Origin: Arthrobacter sp. zg-Y769 | GTDB taxonomy: Bacteria > Actinomycetota > Actinomycetes > Actinomycetales > Micrococcaceae | DNA: 64,000 nucleotides | NCBI RefSeq assembly: GCF_020907405.1 | Contig: NZ_JAJJOE010000008.1 | Span: 310,001 to 374,000, forward strand | Direction: 5' to 3' | Part shown: in pieces, positions 49,276 to 58,197 of the stretch | How positions within the stretch are numbered: position 1 is the first letter of the stretch | How the letters are laid out: the number at the start of each line of letters is the position of its first letter | Program-made: the position numbers and the translations under genes | Notes under the pieces: model-generated | What the model was told of the DNA's origin: nothing | What the model saw: only the letters and a program-made list of their open reading frames with translations | The model's database searches: none

Positions 49276-51066
49276 TCAGAACGGTGACACCTGTTCCTGA
49301 TTGGCGTCCTCCTCCGCGTGGTCCGCCCACACACCTTCCGGCTCCCTACGGTCCGTTGGCGGCTCCGCCACCGGATGCGATGAGCCGAGTTCCAGGAAAG
49401 GTTCGGTCCTGTAGACCCGACCGGTCGGCGACGTCCACTCAATAATCCCGGGTGAGGGCTGACGGGCCTTCCAGTAACCCAAGGTCTTGAACCGGTGGTG
49501 CCGCCGGCACAGGTGTTCCAGGTTTCTGTGATCGGTAGGCCCACCCTTGGCCCAGTCGGTGGTGTGGTCGATGTCCGAGTTTGCGGTGTTGACCCGGCAC
49601 CCGGGGAATCGACAAGTTCCGTCGCGGGCCCGGAGCCAGCGGCGGAGCCCGGCGGGGACTTTTCGGCGGCGTCCCACCCCGAGGATTTCTCCGGTCCGCG
49701 GATCCTGTGCAAGGCCGGTCCATCCGGCAGCGTTGCGCGCCAGCCGTCGGGCCGCTTCGGCACTGATGGGTCCGTAGCCGTGCAGCTCTGCCGGCTGGTC
49801 GTCGGCACCGAAGAGGGTTTCGGCATTGATTAGAACCATGATTTCCGCCCGCGGAACGATTCCCTCGTCCGGTCCCGGCTCAAGATCCGGGCTGTCCTGC
49901 GCGGGACAAGAGGCTGAGCCGTGACGGTCATCTTGCTTGCCCCCTCCCCCTGTGGGGGCCGGACCGTCACCCCGACCGCTTCCCGCTGTGGCGAAAACAC
50001 TTCGGCTGCTGCCCATCAATAACTGGGCGAGGATGTCGGCCCGCAGCTGATCCGTGGAGCGGCCATCGCCGGCGGCCTGTTCACCCCGCGCTGCAGTGCT
50101 GAGGGTCGTGTAGATCTGCTGGGCTTCCTCGGCCCGAAGGTAGGCGGAGAGGCAGGACATGCCGTCCTCTTCCCGGTCCAGGGTGACTTTGCGCTGCTCG
50201 AAGGCGGTCAGATGCCTCTTGCTGATCGTGTCCGGAAACTTCCTCTCACGCAGCCGCCGGGCCTTAGCGGAGAACTGCGCCCGGGTCTTCCCCTCTGCAG
50301 CCTTCAGCAGATCGGCTTCAAACCCGGGCAGTTTCTCGGCGGGAACGTTCTCGCATTGCTCCAGCACCACCTGCGCATGCTGGTACGACAAGCGCCCGTC
50401 CTCCAGCCCGGCCAGGGTGGCGGCATGGGTCCCGCACAGCATGCCAGCTTCGAACATCATCCGCTGGGCGGTGACCTGCGGAACATTCAGGATGGCGGCA
50501 CATTCAGAAGCCGCGAGGCTGAACGCCATCCCGGGTTCAAGCCGCCCCGACGCGGCGTGGAAGTCGTCCCGAAAGATCTCCTTCATCCGGTTGACCAAGC
50601 GGGCCTCCTGGGCCTGCACCCAGGACATCAGATGCGCCATCCGGGACAGGGCTTCGCCGACCATCTGCTCGTCAAAGGATTCAAGGTTCTGAAGCGCCAA
50701 TGTTCCGGTAAAACCGTCCGGGTATCCGTCGGCAGAGCTATCGGCCCCGGAAGCGGAGGCACCAGCGTCAGGATCGGAATCAGCGGCTCCGGTGTCAGGA
50801 TCTGGAGTGGAGGCGGGAGCCCCGGGTTGGACGGCCTCAGCGTGTCCGGAAGGGGCGGGACCCTCATCAGGGATGGAATGGTCAGCTGGCTCAGTGCCGG
50901 GCTTGGCATCAGCGGCAACGGAAGGCTGGGCATCCAGTTCCGCCCGATACACCGCCAAGGTGCAGGCCGCACGGGGCGCATCTGCTTCACCGGCCATGGC
51001 TTCCGGCTGGTGGTCTTCCGTGCCTGGTTCTTCGGTTGTCCGTTCGGTGTTCCCGAGCTGATCCAT
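49276..51066 (-). CDS. DUF222 domain protein with HNH endonuclease
   Basis: 596 residues. The first 130 are an acidic, low-complexity Pro/Ala/Asp/Ser-rich region. DUF222 (13E12 repeat family) follows, with SDLAASECAAILNVPQVTA-like helices and LSYQHAQVVLEQCENVP. The C-terminus is an HNH nuclease: RDGTCRFPGCRV, DIDHTTDWAKGGPTDHRNLE and CRRHHRFK. These genes are often multicopy in actinobacteria; their role is unclear, and a mobile or defensive function has been suggested. A 540-base gene-free, repeat-bearing region lies upstream. Confidence 0.9.
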   Translation of the reverse strand: MDQLGNTERTTEEPGTEDHQPEAMAGEADAPRAACTLAVYRAELDAQPSVAADAKPGTEPADHSIPDEGPAPSGHAEAVQPGAPASTPDPDTGAADSDPDAGASASGADSSADGYPDGFTGTLALQNLESFDEQMVGEALSRMAHLMSWVQAQEARLVNRMKEIFRDDFHAASGRLEPGMAFSLAASECAAILNVPQVTAQRMMFEAGMLCGTHAATLAGLEDGRLSYQHAQVVLEQCENVPAEKLPGFEADLLKAAEGKTRAQFSAKARRLRERKFPDTISKRHLTAFEQRKVTLDREEDGMSCLSAYLRAEEAQQIYTTLSTAARGEQAAGDGRSTDQLRADILAQLLMGSSRSVFATAGSGRGDGPAPTGGGGKQDDRHGSASCPAQDSPDLEPGPDEGIVPRAEIMVLINAETLFGADDQPAELHGYGPISAEAARRLARNAAGWTGLAQDPRTGEILGVGRRRKVPAGLRRWLRARDGTCRFPGCRVNTANSDIDHTTDWAKGGPTDHRNLEHLCRRHHRFKTLGYWKARQPSPGIIEWTSPTGRVYRTEPFLELGSSHPVAEPPTDRREPEGVWADHAEEDANQEQVSPF

Positions 51067-51134
51067 ACCCCAAGGATTTCACCCGGCACTGACATTTCAG
51101 GGCCAAAAACAGGACCAAACGAGCCTTTACGGAA

Positions 51135-51168
51135 ACGTAGAATACGCGTCTTTTTGAGACGACTACGT
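51135..51168. repeat. Nested inverted repeat upstream of DUF222-HNH gene
   Basis: Outer arms ACGTAG/CTACGT enclose CGTCT-TTTTG-AGACG. The following ACTACGTG...AACCGGG resembles the sequence at 45431-45450 before the ScyD/ScyE gene, so it may belong to a dispersed intergenic repeat family. Confidence 0.55.
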
Positions 51169-51320
51169 GCTGCGAAAACCGGGCATTTTGACCTGGCAGC
51201 GTGCCCAGACCGGCCCCAACCGAATAGGTCCTCAGGCCCGCGGCCTTGGCCCTCAGGCCTTCCGTCTCGGCTCTCGGGTGCTGGCGGGGCCGGAAGCTTA
51301 CAGCTTTGGCACCCGGGCCA

Positions 51321-51520
51321 CAGCACAGCATCCCACCGGGTGGTGCTGCTGGTGCCGGTGGGACCTCAACAGACACCAGCAACCCCAAACCGTGGGACAC
51401 CGTGCCGGAAGGGTTCAACCAGGCAGCACAGCATCCCACCGGGTGGTGCTGCTGGTGTCGGTGGGACCTCAACAGACACCAACAACCCCAAACCGTGGGA
51501 CACCGTGCCGGAGAAGTTCA
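51321..51520. repeat. 103-bp tandem repeat, two copies
   Basis: The unit beginning CAGCACAGCATCCCACCGGG at 51321 recurs at 51424 with only a few changes and fades near 51520. Within each unit CCCACCG pairs with CGGTGGG to form a hairpin. The interval 51067-51608 holds no gene that I can support; TAGGCT at 51565-51570 is the promoter of the next gene. Confidence 0.88.
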
Positions 51521-51608
51521 CCCTGCAAGCACGCCCCGTGGAAGTTTTCGGCCCTCGCCGTCGTTAGGCTAGGTGGAAGCCCAATTGTCGAGGAAAGAAG
51601 TTTCGCGT

Positions 51609-52508
51609 ATGTCGATCGCAGCTGACACCAGCCCCAAGTTCACCGCCTATGCCCATCCGGAACGCCTGGTCTCCACACAGTGGCTGGCCGACAACCTGGA
51701 CGCGGAGAACCTGGTGCTCCTCGAATCCAACGAGGACATCCTGCTGTACGAAACGGGACACATCCCCGGTGCCCGGAAGATCGACTGGCACACCGACCTC
51801 AACGATGCCGATACGCGCGACTTCGTGGACAGCGAAACCTTCGCGCAGTTGATGGCGCGCAAGGGCATCACCCGGGACTCCACCGTGGTGATCTACGGCG
51901 ACAAGAGCAACTGGTGGGCCGCCTACGCCCTGTGGGTGTTCACCCTGTTCGGCCACGAAGACGTCCGCCTGCTCGACGGCGGCCGCGACAAGTGGATTGC
52001 CGAAGGCCGTCCGGTCACCACGGATAAGGTCGTTGTGGAACCCACCGAATACCCGGTGGTGGAGCGCAACGACGAGAAGATCCGCGCCTTCCTGCCCGAC
52101 GTCGTCGGGCACCTGGGTAAAGGACCGCTGATCGACGTCCGCTCCCCCGCCGAATACACCGGGGAACGCACCCACATGCCCGATTACATGGACGAGGGTG
52201 CCATGAAGGGCGGGCATATCCCCACCGCAAAGTCCGTCCCGTGGAGCAAGGCCGCCGCCGAAGACGGTACCTTCCGCGCCCGTGAAGAACTCGAGGCCCT
52301 CTACAAGGACGACGCCGGACTGAAGGAAGGCGACGACGTCGTGGCCTACTGCCGCATCGGCGAACGCTCAAGCCATACCTGGTTCGTGCTCAAGCACCTG
52401 CTCGGCTTCGAATCCGTGCGTAACTACGACGGGTCCTGGACCGAATGGGGCAACGCCGTACGCGTCCCGATTGCCCGTGGCGAAGAACCCGGCAACGCTC
52501 CCAGCTGA
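51609..52508 (+). CDS. sseA: Thiosulfate/3-mercaptopyruvate sulfurtransferase
   Basis: 299 residues, two rhodanese domains. The N-terminal domain is inactive-type ([20 protein letters not shown]); the C-terminal domain carries the active loop [20 protein letters not shown] with the catalytic Cys. Such CysA/SseA-like enzymes transfer sulfane sulfur to cyanide or thiols. TAGGCT at 51565-51570 gives a leader of about 35 nt. SufE follows 23 nt later, so this pair may feed sulfur into cofactor assembly. Confidence 0.92.
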   Translation: MSIAADTSPKFTAYAHPERLVSTQWLADNLDAENLVLLESNEDILLYETGHIPGARKIDWHTDLNDADTRDFVDSETFAQLMARKGITRDSTVVIYGDKSNWWAAYALWVFTLFGHEDVRLLDGGRDKWIAEGRPVTTDKVVVEPTEYPVVERNDEKIRAFLPDVVGHLGKGPLIDVRSPAEYTGERTHMPDYMDEGAMKGGHIPTAKSVPWSKAAAEDGTFRAREELEALYKDDAGLKEGDDVVAYCRIGERSSHTWFVLKHLLGFESVRNYDGSWTEWGNAVRVPIARGEEPGNAPS

Positions 52509-52531
52509 TCTTTAGCAAGAAAGATTTACCC

Positions 52532-53008
52532 ATGACTGCCACACCCGAAACCGCCGTCCCGGACTCCCTGGCCGAGATCATCGACGACTTCCAGGCGATG
52601 GAGGAATCCGACCGCCTGGAACTGCTGCTGGAATTCTCCCGCAGCCTGCCCGAACTGCCGGCCGAAATTGCCGACCGGCCCGAGCTGCTGGAACAGGTGG
52701 TGGAATGCCAGTCGCCGGTGTTCCTCAGCCTGGACGTGGACGATTCCCCCGAACACCGGGTCTCGCTGTTCTTCAAGGCACCGCCGGAAGCGCCCACCAC
52801 CCGCGGGTTCGCCAGCGTGCTTTACGAAGGCCTGAACGGGCTTCCGGCCGCCGAGATCCTGGCCGTTCCCGCCGATGTTCCTGACCGTCTCGGCCTCACC
52901 CGGGCCATCACCCCGCTGCGCATGCGCGGAATGTCCGCCATGCTGGGACGCATCAAGCGCCGGCTCGCCCAGCACGAAAAACTGGCACAGCAGCCGTCGC
53001 AGCCGTAA
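52532..53008 (+). CDS. sufE: SufE family sulfur acceptor protein
   Basis: 158 residues. LAEIIDDFQAMEESDRLELL, then LLEQVVECQSPVFLSLDVDD with the sulfur-accepting Cys, and YEGLNGLPAAEILAVPAD are the SufE signature. It accepts persulfide sulfur from a cysteine desulfurase or, given its neighbour, possibly a rhodanese. The ATG at 52532 is 23 nt after the sulfurtransferase stop. No suf operon is nearby. Confidence 0.92.
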   Translation: MTATPETAVPDSLAEIIDDFQAMEESDRLELLLEFSRSLPELPAEIADRPELLEQVVECQSPVFLSLDVDDSPEHRVSLFFKAPPEAPTTRGFASVLYEGLNGLPAAEILAVPADVPDRLGLTRAITPLRMRGMSAMLGRIKRRLAQHEKLAQQPSQP

Positions 53009-53062
53009 CCGGCCGGGCCCAAATGTACCTGGGGCCGCCGCAGGAGCACAGGAGGCGCAACC

Positions 53063-53572
53063 ATGGCTGGACACCGCGACAAGCATTCGGGCAAGGGTGC
53101 GACGCCGGCAACCCGGGTCTTGGACGAAGCCGGGGTTACGTACGCGGTGCGTCATTATGAGCACGACGCCGGCGCGCCGTCGTACGGGCTGGAAGCCGCG
53201 GAGAAACTCGGCGTGCCGCCCGAAGCTGTCTACAAAACGCTGATGGTGGACCTCGGCGGGCACCTCGCGGTGGCCATGGTTCCGGTAGCCCTGAACCTGG
53301 ACCTGAAGAAGTTCGCCGCGCTGATGGGTGCACGCAAGGCCGTGATGGCCGACCGCCGCGACGCAGAGCGGCGGACCGGCTACATGGTGGGCGGCATTTC
53401 GCCGCTGGGCCAGAAGCACCCCTCACCCGCAGGAATCGATTCCCGGGTGGAACTGCTGGACACCGTGTACGTTTCCGGCGGCCGGCGCGGGCTGCAGATC
53501 GGACTTTCGCCTTTTGATCTGCTCCGCCTCAGCCACGCCGTCACGGCGCCGATCGCCGCATCCCCTGCCTAG
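53063..53572 (+). CDS. ybaK: Cys-tRNA(Pro)/Cys-tRNA(Cys) deacylase YbaK
   Basis: 169 residues. YbaK/EbsC fold: ATRVLDEAGVTYAVRHYEHD, LGVPPEAVYKTLMVDLGGHL with the conserved Lys and the GGISPLGQKHP loop with the catalytic-site glycines. It hydrolyses Cys mischarged on tRNA-Pro. A CAGGAGG site lies 7 nt before the ATG. Its 3' end overlaps that of the convergent methyltransferase gene by 4 bp. Confidence 0.92.
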   Translation: MAGHRDKHSGKGATPATRVLDEAGVTYAVRHYEHDAGAPSYGLEAAEKLGVPPEAVYKTLMVDLGGHLAVAMVPVALNLDLKKFAALMGARKAVMADRRDAERRTGYMVGGISPLGQKHPSPAGIDSRVELLDTVYVSGGRRGLQIGLSPFDLLRLSHAVTAPIAASPA

Positions 53573-54312
53573 CGGAGGTTCTGCTCTCCTTTTCGAAGGT
53601 GGTGCAGTGCGTAGCCGTAGCTCAGCCGGACCCGCTTCGGATCCTGGCTTAGCCATTCGTCGGCGGTCCCGTTGGGGAACTCCATGCTGATGACGTCGGC
53701 CAGGTCCTGCGGCTTGTCAAAGGTCCAGCTGCTCATGACGAACGTTGTCGAGGCCCCCTTCTCCGCCCACCAGGCGTTGATGTACTCGGCCTCGCCCTGA
53801 TGGGCCGACGCGTTGGCGGCACGGAGCAGGGCAGCAAACTCGCCGTTGTGCTGATCGTTGTCGACCACAACCAGCGAGCCGCCCGGCCGCAGGACCCGCA
53901 GGACTTCTTCCAGACCCGCCGTGCAGTCCGCGTGCGGCGAGGGGAAGAAGTACGCGAACCGTGCGTGGACAACATCCACCGAGGCGTCCGGCAGCGGAAG
54001 GTGTTCGGCCGATCCGTGCAGGACCTCCGCTCCGCCCGGCCGGGCACGGGCAGCAGCGAGCAGCTCCGGATCGGGCTCGACGCCGACGACGGCTCTGGCG
54101 AGCTCGGCGTAGCGCGGCAGCCAGAAACCGGTGCCGCAGCCGAGATCGAGGAGAGTCCGCCCGGCCCACGGCGCAAGGCGGACGAGTTCGGCCCAGACCA
54201 CCCCTTCGCGGTCGAGGGCCTCATTCTCCACTTCATACAGCTCGGGATGTGCACCCTGGTTCCAGGCCGGGAAGAAGTCCTCCGGCGCTGCAGTCCCGTG
54301 TTGGTCCGGCAT
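53569..54312 (-). CDS. Class I SAM-dependent methyltransferase
   Basis: 247 residues. LLDLGCGTGFWLPRYAE is SAM motif I, VVGVEPDPELLAAARA motif II, and HGSAEHLPLPDASVDVVHAR and LRVLRPGGSLVVVDND complete the Methyltransf_11 pattern. The substrate is not readable. The ATG at 54312 follows GGGGGATACAAAG and starts the family-like sequence; a TTG 15 nt upstream is in frame. It is divergent from the CPBP gene. Confidence 0.85.
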   Translation of the reverse strand: MPDQHGTAAPEDFFPAWNQGAHPELYEVENEALDREGVVWAELVRLAPWAGRTLLDLGCGTGFWLPRYAELARAVVGVEPDPELLAAARARPGGAEVLHGSAEHLPLPDASVDVVHARFAYFFPSPHADCTAGLEEVLRVLRPGGSLVVVDNDQHNGEFAALLRAANASAHQGEAEYINAWWAEKGASTTFVMSSWTFDKPQDLADVISMEFPNGTADEWLSQDPKRVRLSYGYALHHLRKGEQNLR

Positions 54313-54476
54313 CTTTGTATCCCCCAATAACGTGTCGGTGCGCCTCTAACCTACTCGGTGCCGGCCGATGCTCAGCACCGGACCGGCGGCATGCCCGATT
54401 TCCACCGGAACTAATGGCAGGATGAACCAACGCCATCGCGCTGGCCCGCCATACCAGCACCATCATCGGGGGAATC

Positions 54477-55214
54477 TTGTTGTCAGCCAGAGAAACACAC
54501 GCGCGAGCCGGCCAACGGCCCGTGGTCACCCTCGGGCAGGCCGCCTGGGCCTCGATGTTCGTCGCCCTGTACATTCTCGCTGCCGGCGGCGCACTGGTAG
54601 CGCTCGGACTTTCCGGCGTCGTTGACTTCACTCTCGAGACGCTTCTCCCCGCTGCCTTCGGCTCCGTAACGGCCGCATCGATGCTGGCCGTCTACGTCCA
54701 CCTGTTCCGCCGCAACTCGCTGACACCGGCGGACCTCGGGTTTTGCCGGCCCGGGCTGAGAATACTTCACCTGTTTTGGCAGATCCCCGCAGCGATCATC
54801 GTGTGCATGCTGGCGCAGGGCCTGTTCCTCGGGCTGCTGTCCCTCATCGACTTCGATACGACCACGGCTCGATCCACCAGCGACCCGCTGAAGGATCTCG
54901 GCGGCCTATCCATTCCGCTGACCGCCTTCGTTGTGCTTGTCGTAACGGTCCTGACGCCGCTGTGGGAGGAAGTCCTGTTCCGGGGCGCCTTCCTCGACGG
55001 GCTCTCGCGGCGCTTCGGGCCCTTCGCTGCCGTCGTCCTGTCCGCAGCACTCTTCGCTGTGGTGCACCTGGTCCTGGTGGGTTTCGCCTACCTCTTTATG
55101 CTGGGCCTTGCGCTGGCGCTGCTGCGGCGGTTCCACGGGAATATCTGGGCCCCGATCCTGCTTCACGCCGCAAGCAACGCCCTCGTCACCCTCGTAGTCC
55201 TTACCTCGATCTAA
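54477..55214 (+). CDS. CPBP family intramembrane metalloprotease
   Basis: 245 residues, six to eight helices. Active-site motif TPLWEEVLFRGAFLDGLSRR (EExxxR), FAVVHLVLVGF with the His, and LLHAASNALVTL with the final His/Asn. Tandem TTG codons at 54477/54480 with GGGGGAA upstream appear to be the start; no ATG or GTG fits better. The substrate is unknown. Confidence 0.82.
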   Translation: MLSARETHARAGQRPVVTLGQAAWASMFVALYILAAGGALVALGLSGVVDFTLETLLPAAFGSVTAASMLAVYVHLFRRNSLTPADLGFCRPGLRILHLFWQIPAAIIVCMLAQGLFLGLLSLIDFDTTTARSTSDPLKDLGGLSIPLTAFVVLVVTVLTPLWEEVLFRGAFLDGLSRRFGPFAAVVLSAALFAVVHLVLVGFAYLFMLGLALALLRRFHGNIWAPILLHAASNALVTLVVLTSI

Positions 55215-55221
55215 CTACCCG

Positions 55222-56484
55222 CTACTCCGCGTCGAGACGGTGCTCCGCCGGATGCCGGGTGCGGCCCAGGGCATCATTAAGCCACCTCAGCACCACACGC
55301 TCCCACCGCTCGGGATCCACGTTGTACTCCTTGGTGTGCCGTGCCCGGGTGAAGGGCTCGAACGTGATGACCTCGGGGTTCTTCTCCGCCAGTTCCGCAG
55401 ACGGCCCGTAGGGAACGAAGTCGTCGTCCTTGCTGTGCAGGATGAGCGTGGGGATCCGGATCTCCTCCGCGCGCGTTACCCAGTCCATGCTCTTGAGGTC
55501 CAGCGGTGCAGCCAGCCCGGTCAGCGCACGTCCGGCGGTGTTGGAAATGAGCCACTGGCCGAGCCGTCCGGCCTGCGCAGGAATCCGGTTGACCCGGGCA
55601 TGGTGGGCCAGCACGTCCACCCAGTTGATCACCGGGCCGTCCAGCACCATGGCGCGGATGTACCGGCGCAGCGGTGAACGGTCCGCAGCCTGCAGGCTGA
55701 TCGCCCCGCCCATGGACCAGCCGAACAGCACCACGTCCTTGGCGCCGCGGTCCAGGGCGTAGCGGATGGCCGCCTCGACGTCCTGCCACTCCGTGAGGCC
55801 GAGCCCGTAACGGCCATCGGAGGCGTAAGGGGCCTCGCCGTCGTTCCGGTAGGAGATCACCAGGCTGGTGAGCCCGGCTTCGCGGGCGGTGCGCAGCGCC
55901 CGCAGGCATTCGGTGCGCCGGGCGCCGCGGCCGTGGACCATGATCGCCCAGGTTTCCGCACCGGGCGTACGCACCAGCCAGGCCGGCGCGTCCCCGCCGT
56001 CCACCGGAATGGAGACTTCCTCTTCCGGAAGCCCGACGGCGGCAGGCGAGGGATACATCGAACCGCTCCACCAGCCGCGGCGTGCCTTGCCCAGGTCGCC
56101 GCTGTACACCTCTTCCACATCCCGCTGCACCGTACCCTCGCGCGGCACATAGGAGCGGATGGCTCCGATCCGGGCGTGCCCGTCGCCGTTGTCGAAGTAC
56201 AGGCTGTAGGTGCCCTCGACAGTGGTGTCCAGGTTTGCGGGCAGGATGACCTGCCGGCCGTGCTCGCTGTCCATGACGGCCAGGATCTCCAGGTTCGCGT
56301 CCCGGGTCCGGGCGGGCGTGACCACCTGGCGGGCAAAGTAGACGCCCAGGCCGGAGGCGGCCGCCACGACAGCGGCGGATGCCGCAGCACCGACACCGGC
56401 GCCGAACGCCGTCCACCGGACCCACGGAACCGAGAGAACCGGAGCGCCGCCGGCGGATGCATCAGAAGGAACGGAGATAGCCAT
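55222..56484 (-). CDS. Membrane-anchored alpha/beta hydrolase
   Basis: 420 residues. One N-terminal transmembrane helix (GAGVGAAASAAVVAAASGLG) anchors a hydrolase with WAIMVHGRGARRTECLRALR (oxyanion region), nucleophile elbow VLFGWSMGGAISLQAA, the acid in TLILHSKDDDFVPYGPS and His in RARHTKEYNVD. The actinobacterial family of such lipase/esterase-like proteins is uncharacterised. It converges with the CPBP gene 8 nt away and is divergent from the next gene. Confidence 0.85.
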   Translation of the reverse strand: MAISVPSDASAGGAPVLSVPWVRWTAFGAGVGAAASAAVVAAASGLGVYFARQVVTPARTRDANLEILAVMDSEHGRQVILPANLDTTVEGTYSLYFDNGDGHARIGAIRSYVPREGTVQRDVEEVYSGDLGKARRGWWSGSMYPSPAAVGLPEEEVSIPVDGGDAPAWLVRTPGAETWAIMVHGRGARRTECLRALRTAREAGLTSLVISYRNDGEAPYASDGRYGLGLTEWQDVEAAIRYALDRGAKDVVLFGWSMGGAISLQAADRSPLRRYIRAMVLDGPVINWVDVLAHHARVNRIPAQAGRLGQWLISNTAGRALTGLAAPLDLKSMDWVTRAEEIRIPTLILHSKDDDFVPYGPSAELAEKNPEVITFEPFTRARHTKEYNVDPERWERVVLRWLNDALGRTRHPAEHRLDAE

Positions 56485-56578
56485 AGAACATTTTTACCGG
56501 ATGGGCACCGGGTCCGCGTAACGGCAGGCCGGTACCGCGCGGTGGGGCGCAAGGGACAGGCGTACTAGGCTGGTGCGC

Positions 56579-57070
56579 ATGACTTCGACAATTGTGGTGC
56601 TGACGGAAGAACCGCTGGGTACCCGCGACATTGACAACCTGCGCGCGGTCGCAGGAGAGAACCCCGTCCGCTTTGAGGTGCTGGTGCCTGCTGATCCGGG
56701 CCGGAACCTGCTGGTGGACGTGCTGGACAACCTCAGCCTGCTCGACTTCGCCGAGGCCTTCCGGAACCTGACCGGCGGCCGTCCGTCCAAGGCCGACGAG
56801 GTGAAGGAAGCGGTCACCTCGCTCGCAGACTCCCTTGAGCAGCTTTCCGCCGCCGGCCTGGATGCCACCGGCACCGTGACCGGCGAGGACCCGGTGGCCG
56901 CCGTCGTCGAAACCGCCAAGCGTACGCACGCTGACCAGGTTGTCGTGATCACCACCCCGCACGCCATTGAGGACACCTTCGGCACCGACTGGGCGAACGA
57001 GGCCCAGGACCGGCTGGGCGTGCCGGTGCTGCATCTGTACAGCGGCTCGGGATTTATTGGCGACTCTTAA
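56579..57070 (+). CDS. Conserved hypothetical, universal-stress-like fold
   Basis: 163 residues. An alternating strand-helix pattern (TSTIVVLTEEPLGTRDIDNL; AVVETAKRTHADQVVVITTP) resembles a small Rossmann-like or UspA-like protein, without the ATP-binding glycine motif. TAGGCT at 56566-56571, 7 nt before the ATG, supports a leaderless start. msrB begins 14 nt after it and a flavin reductase follows, so it may belong to a redox-repair unit. No specific function can be given. Confidence 0.68.
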   Translation: MTSTIVVLTEEPLGTRDIDNLRAVAGENPVRFEVLVPADPGRNLLVDVLDNLSLLDFAEAFRNLTGGRPSKADEVKEAVTSLADSLEQLSAAGLDATGTVTGEDPVAAVVETAKRTHADQVVVITTPHAIEDTFGTDWANEAQDRLGVPVLHLYSGSGFIGDS

Positions 57071-57084
57071 GCGTTGACGCGGAT

Positions 57085-57531
57085 ATGACTACCGAAGAAA
57101 ACACCGGAACCGTTCCCGTCCAGAAGTCCGATGAGCAGTGGCGCGAGGAACTGACTCCCCAGGAGTACGCGGTGCTGCGCAAGGCCGGCACCGAACGGCC
57201 CTACACCGGCGAGTACTGGGACACCAAGACCGCCGGCGTCTACCAGTGCCGTGCCTGCGGGAGCGATCTGTTCACCAGCAGCGAGAAATTCGATTCGCAC
57301 TGCGGGTGGCCGTCCTTCTTTGCCCCGCTGGCCGAGGGCAAGGTCCGCTACCTGCACGACCGCAGCATGGGGATGGACCGGATTGAAGTCCGGTGCGCCA
57401 ACTGCGATTCGCACATGGGCCACCTGTTCGAGGGCGAAGGTTTCGACACGCCCACCGATCAGCGGTTCTGCATCAACTCCATCTCCGTGAAGCTGGTCCC
57501 GCAGGACGGCTCAGCCGCCTCCGCGGAGTAG
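57085..57531 (+). CDS. msrB: Peptide-methionine (R)-S-oxide reductase
   Basis: 148 residues. Two CxxC zinc pairs (YQCRACGSDL and VRCANCDSHMGHLFEG), the substrate pocket FDSHCGWPSFFAP and the catalytic Cys in QRFCINSISV are all present. It reduces methionine-R-sulfoxide in proteins with thioredoxin. It lies between a small hypothetical gene and a flavin reductase-like gene, with short gaps, so the three are likely co-transcribed. Confidence 0.96.
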   Translation: MTTEENTGTVPVQKSDEQWREELTPQEYAVLRKAGTERPYTGEYWDTKTAGVYQCRACGSDLFTSSEKFDSHCGWPSFFAPLAEGKVRYLHDRSMGMDRIEVRCANCDSHMGHLFEGEGFDTPTDQRFCINSISVKLVPQDGSAASAE

Positions 57532-57536
57532 GACCC

Positions 57537-58085
57537 TTGGAACACGGAGTGTTTCCCGGTGAGACCGTCACCGGGCCCGACGTCCCGGACGAGGTCATTG
57601 ACCGGTACCGGGAGCTGAGCGCGGACATCGCGTCCGGCGTGGGCGTGGTGTCCACCCGCCTGCGCGGACGCGATTACGCGGCCACCGTCAGCGGGTTCCT
57701 CTCCGTCTCCTACGATCCGCCCACCCTCCTGGTGAGCCTGTACGCCGAGGCACGCATTGCCGAGGCAGTGGTCGACGCCGGCAGCTGGGCGCTCAGCCTG
57801 CTGCCGGCGAGGCTGCGCGGTACCGCCAACTGGCTGGCCAGCCCCGGGTCACCACTGGAAGGGCTGCTGAACCAGGTTGACTACGGGCGGGCACCCGAAA
57901 CCGGTGCCGCGGTTATCGAGGATTCCATCGCCTGGTTCGAGGTCCGCACCACGCAGGTGACGACGGCGGCGACGCACCAGCTGGTCATCGGCGAGGTGGT
58001 CGCCATGGGCCGCCGCGCCAATGCCGACGACGAGGCGGATCCGCTGGTGCACTTTGCCTCAGCCTACGCCCGGCTGGCCCGCTGA
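57537..58085 (+). CDS. Flavin reductase-like, FMN-binding protein
   Basis: 182 residues. The flavin reductase domain shows as GVGVVSTRLRGRDYAATVSG, FLSVSYDPPTLLVSLYAEAR and ETGAAVIEDSIAWFEVRTTQ, typical of the HpaC/FMN split-barrel group. Such enzymes pass reduced flavin to monooxygenases or reduce flavins generally. The start is probably TTG at 57537 (GGAG 7 nt upstream), 5 nt after msrB; a GTG at 57549 is an alternative. No ATG fits. Confidence 0.82.
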   Translation: MEHGVFPGETVTGPDVPDEVIDRYRELSADIASGVGVVSTRLRGRDYAATVSGFLSVSYDPPTLLVSLYAEARIAEAVVDAGSWALSLLPARLRGTANWLASPGSPLEGLLNQVDYGRAPETGAAVIEDSIAWFEVRTTQVTTAATHQLVIGEVVAMGRRANADDEADPLVHFASAYARLAR

Positions 58086-58197
58086 TCCGGGCCGGAACCA
58101 TTGTGTCCGCACTCCGCCCAACGTAACGTCGAGGAACGGGGGAAACGTTCCGCAGCCGGCTGGACGCTGCGGAGTTACCGGTCCTCAGGAGATGCAA

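Noticed and set aside
49276-51066. Homing endonuclease or intron
   Set aside because: DUF222 plus HNH is a stand-alone actinobacterial family; no interrupted gene or intron structure is visible around it.
51321-51520. Tandem repeat considered as CRISPR or as a coding repeat
   Set aside because: The 103-bp unit has no spacer pattern, and its open frames differ between strands without a start or ribosome site.
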